A stretch of 8,775 bases of DNA from RGIG9060 sp045645985 (lineage in GTDB: Bacteria > Spirochaetota > Spirochaetia > Treponematales > Treponemataceae): contig JAZRJV010000040.1 of NCBI GenBank assembly GCA_045645985.1, positions 1 through 8,775 on the forward strand. Direction: 5' to 3'. The notes beneath the pieces are model-generated. The model made no database searches, was not told the origin of the DNA, and saw only the letters and a list, made by a program, of their open reading frames with translations. A program made the translations under genes and the position numbers. Shown in pieces: positions 6,354 to 8,775 of this stretch; positions within the stretch are counted from its first letter, which is position 1, and each line of letters opens with the position of its first letter.

Positions 6354-7363
6354 TGGGTTTACTAGAGCATATCAATAACCATTATTATTCTCAAGAAAAA
6401 AAGCAAGAGGGACTACTCTCTCTTGCAGAGAAATTTAGAGATAAAATTTTGCATGAAGAAATTGAATCTGATAACTCAGAAGAAGTTACAGAGCAGATAA
6501 TTCAAGAGCAACCAAAGATTGAAGTTGAATTGATTAAACAAAATGAAGGTGCTTATGACATAACAAAACCTTATGAAAGTTTTATAAGAATGTGTCAAGA
6601 AGCAAACCTTGATAAAGCAGGACTTTTTGTTGAAAATTCATCTGGATTTTTTCAGAATTTTTCATACAATTTTAGCGATATAACTGTAGAAAAATCTAAA
6701 TCAACTAAATCTTTTTGGAATGGTTCTCTTCCAGAATCAAACTGGCAATATTTTCAAAAAGAAGAATTGATTGGATTTTATCAGTTATTTAATTCTGAAG
6801 AAATTGAATCAATTTACAAAGTTTGTTTTAAAAGATTCTGCGTAAATAATAGAAATTTCATTTTCATAACAACAATTTCGCCAACTCAAACCATAGATAC
6901 AGTTTATTTAGAAGAAATTATTGTTAAATTCATCGAAAGCATTGGTGAATTTTTAAAATTAAATGATAATCTCGAAAAAAACTGTACTTCAAGTCAATTG
7001 GATAAAAATATTCAAGATGGATTGAACAAATGTTTGAACGGACAATACATGGAATTAAATATTGTTCAGCTGTTAAAGAAAATTGATTATCTAAATAAAT
7101 TTGAATTGTTGAATATTGGTTCTCACATTTTTAATATACTTAAAAAATCTGTTCCAGAGCCAAATATTTGTATCGATTATCCAGGCAAAATTAAATTTGT
7201 ATATTTTGCTAATTCTGAAATTGATGCACAAATGTTTGAAGTTCAAATTAAAAATAATTTATCAGATTATTTGAACAATGATATTTTAGAAATGATTTCA
7301 ATAACAAACTACAATTCTACAAGCAACGCTAAAACTTTAAAAGATTTATTACTAGGTAAATAA
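6353..7363 (+). CDS. protein of unknown function (336 residues), coupled to the acidic protein
   Basis: I do not recognise this gene. The ATG shares its A with the TAA of the acidic-protein gene (TAATG at 6351-6355), and AGGAA (6338-6342) lies 10 bases upstream, so translational coupling is likely. There is no signal peptide or membrane segment. Regions seen: an amphipathic basic N-terminal helix (1-35, with SLAEKFRDKI); an acidic linker (about 36-60) similar in style to the upstream protein; a mixed alpha/beta region (about 66-205, with YDITKPYESF, LDKAGLFVENSSG and a beta-like NRNFIFITTI) that could be GAF- or PAS-like; and a C-terminal region (about 225-330) ending with KFVYFANSEIDAQMF and NNLSDYLNND that could be another sensor-like or degenerate regulatory fold. 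None of these has a diagnostic motif. The downstream Maf-like gene begins one base after its stop. Confidence 0.75.
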   Translation: MGLLEHINNHYYSQEKKQEGLLSLAEKFRDKILHEEIESDNSEEVTEQIIQEQPKIEVELIKQNEGAYDITKPYESFIRMCQEANLDKAGLFVENSSGFFQNFSYNFSDITVEKSKSTKSFWNGSLPESNWQYFQKEELIGFYQLFNSEEIESIYKVCFKRFCVNNRNFIFITTISPTQTIDTVYLEEIIVKFIESIGEFLKLNDNLEKNCTSSQLDKNIQDGLNKCLNGQYMELNIVQLLKKIDYLNKFELLNIGSHIFNILKKSVPEPNICIDYPGKIKFVYFANSEIDAQMFEVQIKNNLSDYLNNDILEMISITNYNSTSNAKTLKDLLLGK

Positions 7364-7364
7364 A

Positions 7365-8690
7365 TTGATTATTGATTTTTCACTTGCTAAAAACAATGAG
7401 TTGACATTTTCTGTAGATGGGAAATATTATCATTCTAAATATAATCCATCTGCAGAAGCTGAAAAATGGATAAGCCAAATTCAATGTAACTATAATCCCA
7501 AAGTTGTAATTGTATTGGGTGCAGGACTTCCCTACTTTTTAAACTTACTTACCCAAAAATTTTGTAATTCAAAAATTTTATTAGTTCAATACAATGATGA
7601 AATTTATAACAAAGTAAATTCTAATTTCAATAAAAATTTTACAAATGATATTTTTCAAATTTGCACAAATCAATTTTCATCAGCTCAAAATTTTTCAGAA
7701 TATTTATTTAATAATTTTGGCGAAGAATTAAGTAATCAAATTTTATTTTTATCTTGGAAAACTTCTGAAAATATTTTTGTCAACGAATATAACTTTGCAT
7801 TAAACGCAATTCAGTTGTACATAAATAAATCAAAAGACTTAATTGCAACAAGAAGATTTTTTTCAAAAAAATGGATTTCAAATATTATAAGATTTTTTAA
7901 TTTCACACAAAATTTTTACAAAATCGAAAAAGTAAATTCCGATATTTTAATTATTGCATCGGGAACTTCTTTAACAAATTCCCTTGAGAAAATAAAAAAA
8001 CATAAAGACAATTTTTTTATAATTTCAGTTTCTTCTGCTACAAAAGTTTTGCTTCACAATAAAATTATTCCTGATTTAATTTTAACAACAGATGGTGGGT
8101 ATTGGGCAAAAAAACATTTGCAATTTTTAGAGAATGAAAATTATGATATCCCAATAATGTGTACAGCCGAATCTGCACTTCCTTTCAATTTGTTAAAGAA
8201 GAATAAAATCATTCCATTAGAATATAATGATTTTACAAATAAATATTTTTTTAGCAAAACGAATTTGCATACAATGAAAGTAAATCGTAACGGAACAGTT
8301 AGCGGAACTGCATTGGAAGTTGCAAAACAATTAACAGATAAAAATATTTTTTACATAGGTTTAGATTTAGCAAACACAAAAGGTTACCAACATGCGCAAC
8401 CAAATATTTTAGAAATAAATGATTCACTACAAGATAATTTTTTAAACACAAAAGAAAATAGAATTTGTATTCGTAACATAAATTCTTCTGCACTTACAAC
8501 TTATAAAAATTGGTTTGAAAATTTATCAAAATCATATACATCAAATGTAAAAAGAATTTTTAATTTTGAAACCAAAAATGATTTAGGAAATATTAAATCA
8601 ACAAATTGGAATAAAATAAATTTTACAAAAAAATTAAATACAGCAAATATTATTAACCAAAAAAATTATCAAAAAAGGGAATATATTTAA
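7365..8690 (+). CDS. Maf/MptE-like DUF115 protein (motility-associated factor glycosyltransferase family)
   Basis: The 441-residue protein shows the DUF115 pattern. An N-terminal HSKYNPSAEAEKW segment (23-35) and VVIVLGAGLPYFL (47-59) form a nucleotide-binding-like half. The second half has DILIIASGTSL (193-203, where relatives often show GxGPSL), KIIPDLILTTDGGYW (233-247), NRNGTVSGTALEVAKQL (307-323) and FYIGLDLANTKGYQHA (329-344). Relatives include Maf proteins of Campylobacter, Helicobacter and Aeromonas, which add nonulosonic acids to flagellin, and archaeal MptE, a pterin diphosphokinase. A glycan-transfer role is the likelier one in a motile bacterium, but the acceptor is not shown. Start is TTG at 7365 with AGG at 7354-7356, 8 bases upstream. 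Only one base separates it from the previous stop. It is cytoplasmic by sequence, very rich in Asn, Lys, Ile and Phe, and more A/T-biased than the two genes before it. Confidence 0.8.
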   Translation: MIIDFSLAKNNELTFSVDGKYYHSKYNPSAEAEKWISQIQCNYNPKVVIVLGAGLPYFLNLLTQKFCNSKILLVQYNDEIYNKVNSNFNKNFTNDIFQICTNQFSSAQNFSEYLFNNFGEELSNQILFLSWKTSENIFVNEYNFALNAIQLYINKSKDLIATRRFFSKKWISNIIRFFNFTQNFYKIEKVNSDILIIASGTSLTNSLEKIKKHKDNFFIISVSSATKVLLHNKIIPDLILTTDGGYWAKKHLQFLENENYDIPIMCTAESALPFNLLKKNKIIPLEYNDFTNKYFFSKTNLHTMKVNRNGTVSGTALEVAKQLTDKNIFYIGLDLANTKGYQHAQPNILEINDSLQDNFLNTKENRICIRNINSSALTTYKNWFENLSKSYTSNVKRIFNFETKNDLGNIKSTNWNKINFTKKLNTANIINQKNYQKREYI

Positions 8691-8691
8691 C

Positions 8692-8775
8692 TTAAAAATT
8701 ATTAAAAATGAACACGCCACTATCGAAGACTTTTATTTAACGATGAAAGAAACTGCCAAACGTGAAGGTGTTTTA
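8692..8775 (+). CDS. start of a FemAB-like (or possibly GNAT) acyltransferase frame, cut by the window edge
   Basis: The frame through 8692-8775 reads LKIIKNEHATIEDFY, then LTMKETAKREGVL, and stays open to the right edge. FxxxMxETAKRxG resembles the motif that opens the second domain of FemAB-type aminoacyltransferases (lipid II-dependent peptide-bridge enzymes), where FY-L--ETAKRDG is common. A GNAT N-terminus of the AT-x-ED type is the alternative. The frame is open leftward only to 8638 and contains no ATG, GTG or TTG near AAGGGA (8675-8680). Candidates are ATA 8683, TTA 8692 and ATT 8698, none normal. The ATG at 8708 is in another frame and stops after ten codons. So either the start is non-canonical, or the gene has lost its first half, or there is a frameshift. 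Exact start not assigned. Confidence 0.4.

Noticed and set aside
8708..8740. ATG at 8708 as the start of the last gene
   Set aside because: It is in a different frame from the ETAKREG motif and reaches TAA after about ten codons.

Overview
The window is A+T-rich DNA (by eye about 30% G+C) with tightly packed genes, frequent TTG/GTG starts and purine-rich ribosome binding sites. Three things together suggest a host-associated spirochaete, most likely a Treponema: a two-pass FtsB/DivIC-like protein, a huge acidic cytoplasmic protein encoded just before a Maf/MptE-like (DUF115) protein, and a FemAB-like gene end. This placement is an inference from gene content and style; no rRNA or other marker gene is present.

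Layout. (1) 1-509, + strand: the 3' part of a CPBP-family intramembrane protease gene. (2) 576-1655, +: a WecA/TagO-type polyprenyl-phosphate sugar-1-phosphate transferase with its own good sigma70-like promoter. (3) 1662-2730, - strand: a two-gene unit transcribed toward the WecA-like gene. It holds an FtsB/DivIC-like membrane protein followed, with a 14-base overlap, by a TsaC/Sua5-type threonylcarbamoyl-AMP synthase whose real start is probably a GTG. (4) 2731-2873: a divergent 143-bp control region with an extended -10 box for the rightward operon and an A/T palindrome. (5) 2874-8690, +: an operon-like run of three genes with almost no spacing. These are a 1159-residue, extremely acidic, probably disordered protein with conserved-looking ends; a 336-residue protein of unknown function that starts inside the stop codon of the first; and a 441-residue Maf/MptE-like DUF115 protein with a TTG start. 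(6) 8691-8775: the beginning of a further reading frame that resembles the second half of a FemAB-type aminoacyltransferase but lacks room for the first half and has no normal start codon.

How the genes may fit together. The WecA-like enzyme, the DUF115 protein and the possible FemAB protein are all cell-surface or glycan related, and the FtsB-like protein belongs to the division machinery, so the neighbourhood has an envelope flavour. The acidic protein and the 336-residue protein are the least explained part. Their coupling (ATG overlapping TAA) and lack of membrane segments suggest a cytoplasmic pair. The acidic protein looks like a scaffold: it has repeated short hydrophobic-acidic motifs, one perfect short coiled coil, and a compact, more basic C-terminal module. 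The adjacent Maf-like gene raises the possibility of a link with flagellin glycosylation, but nothing in the sequence proves it.
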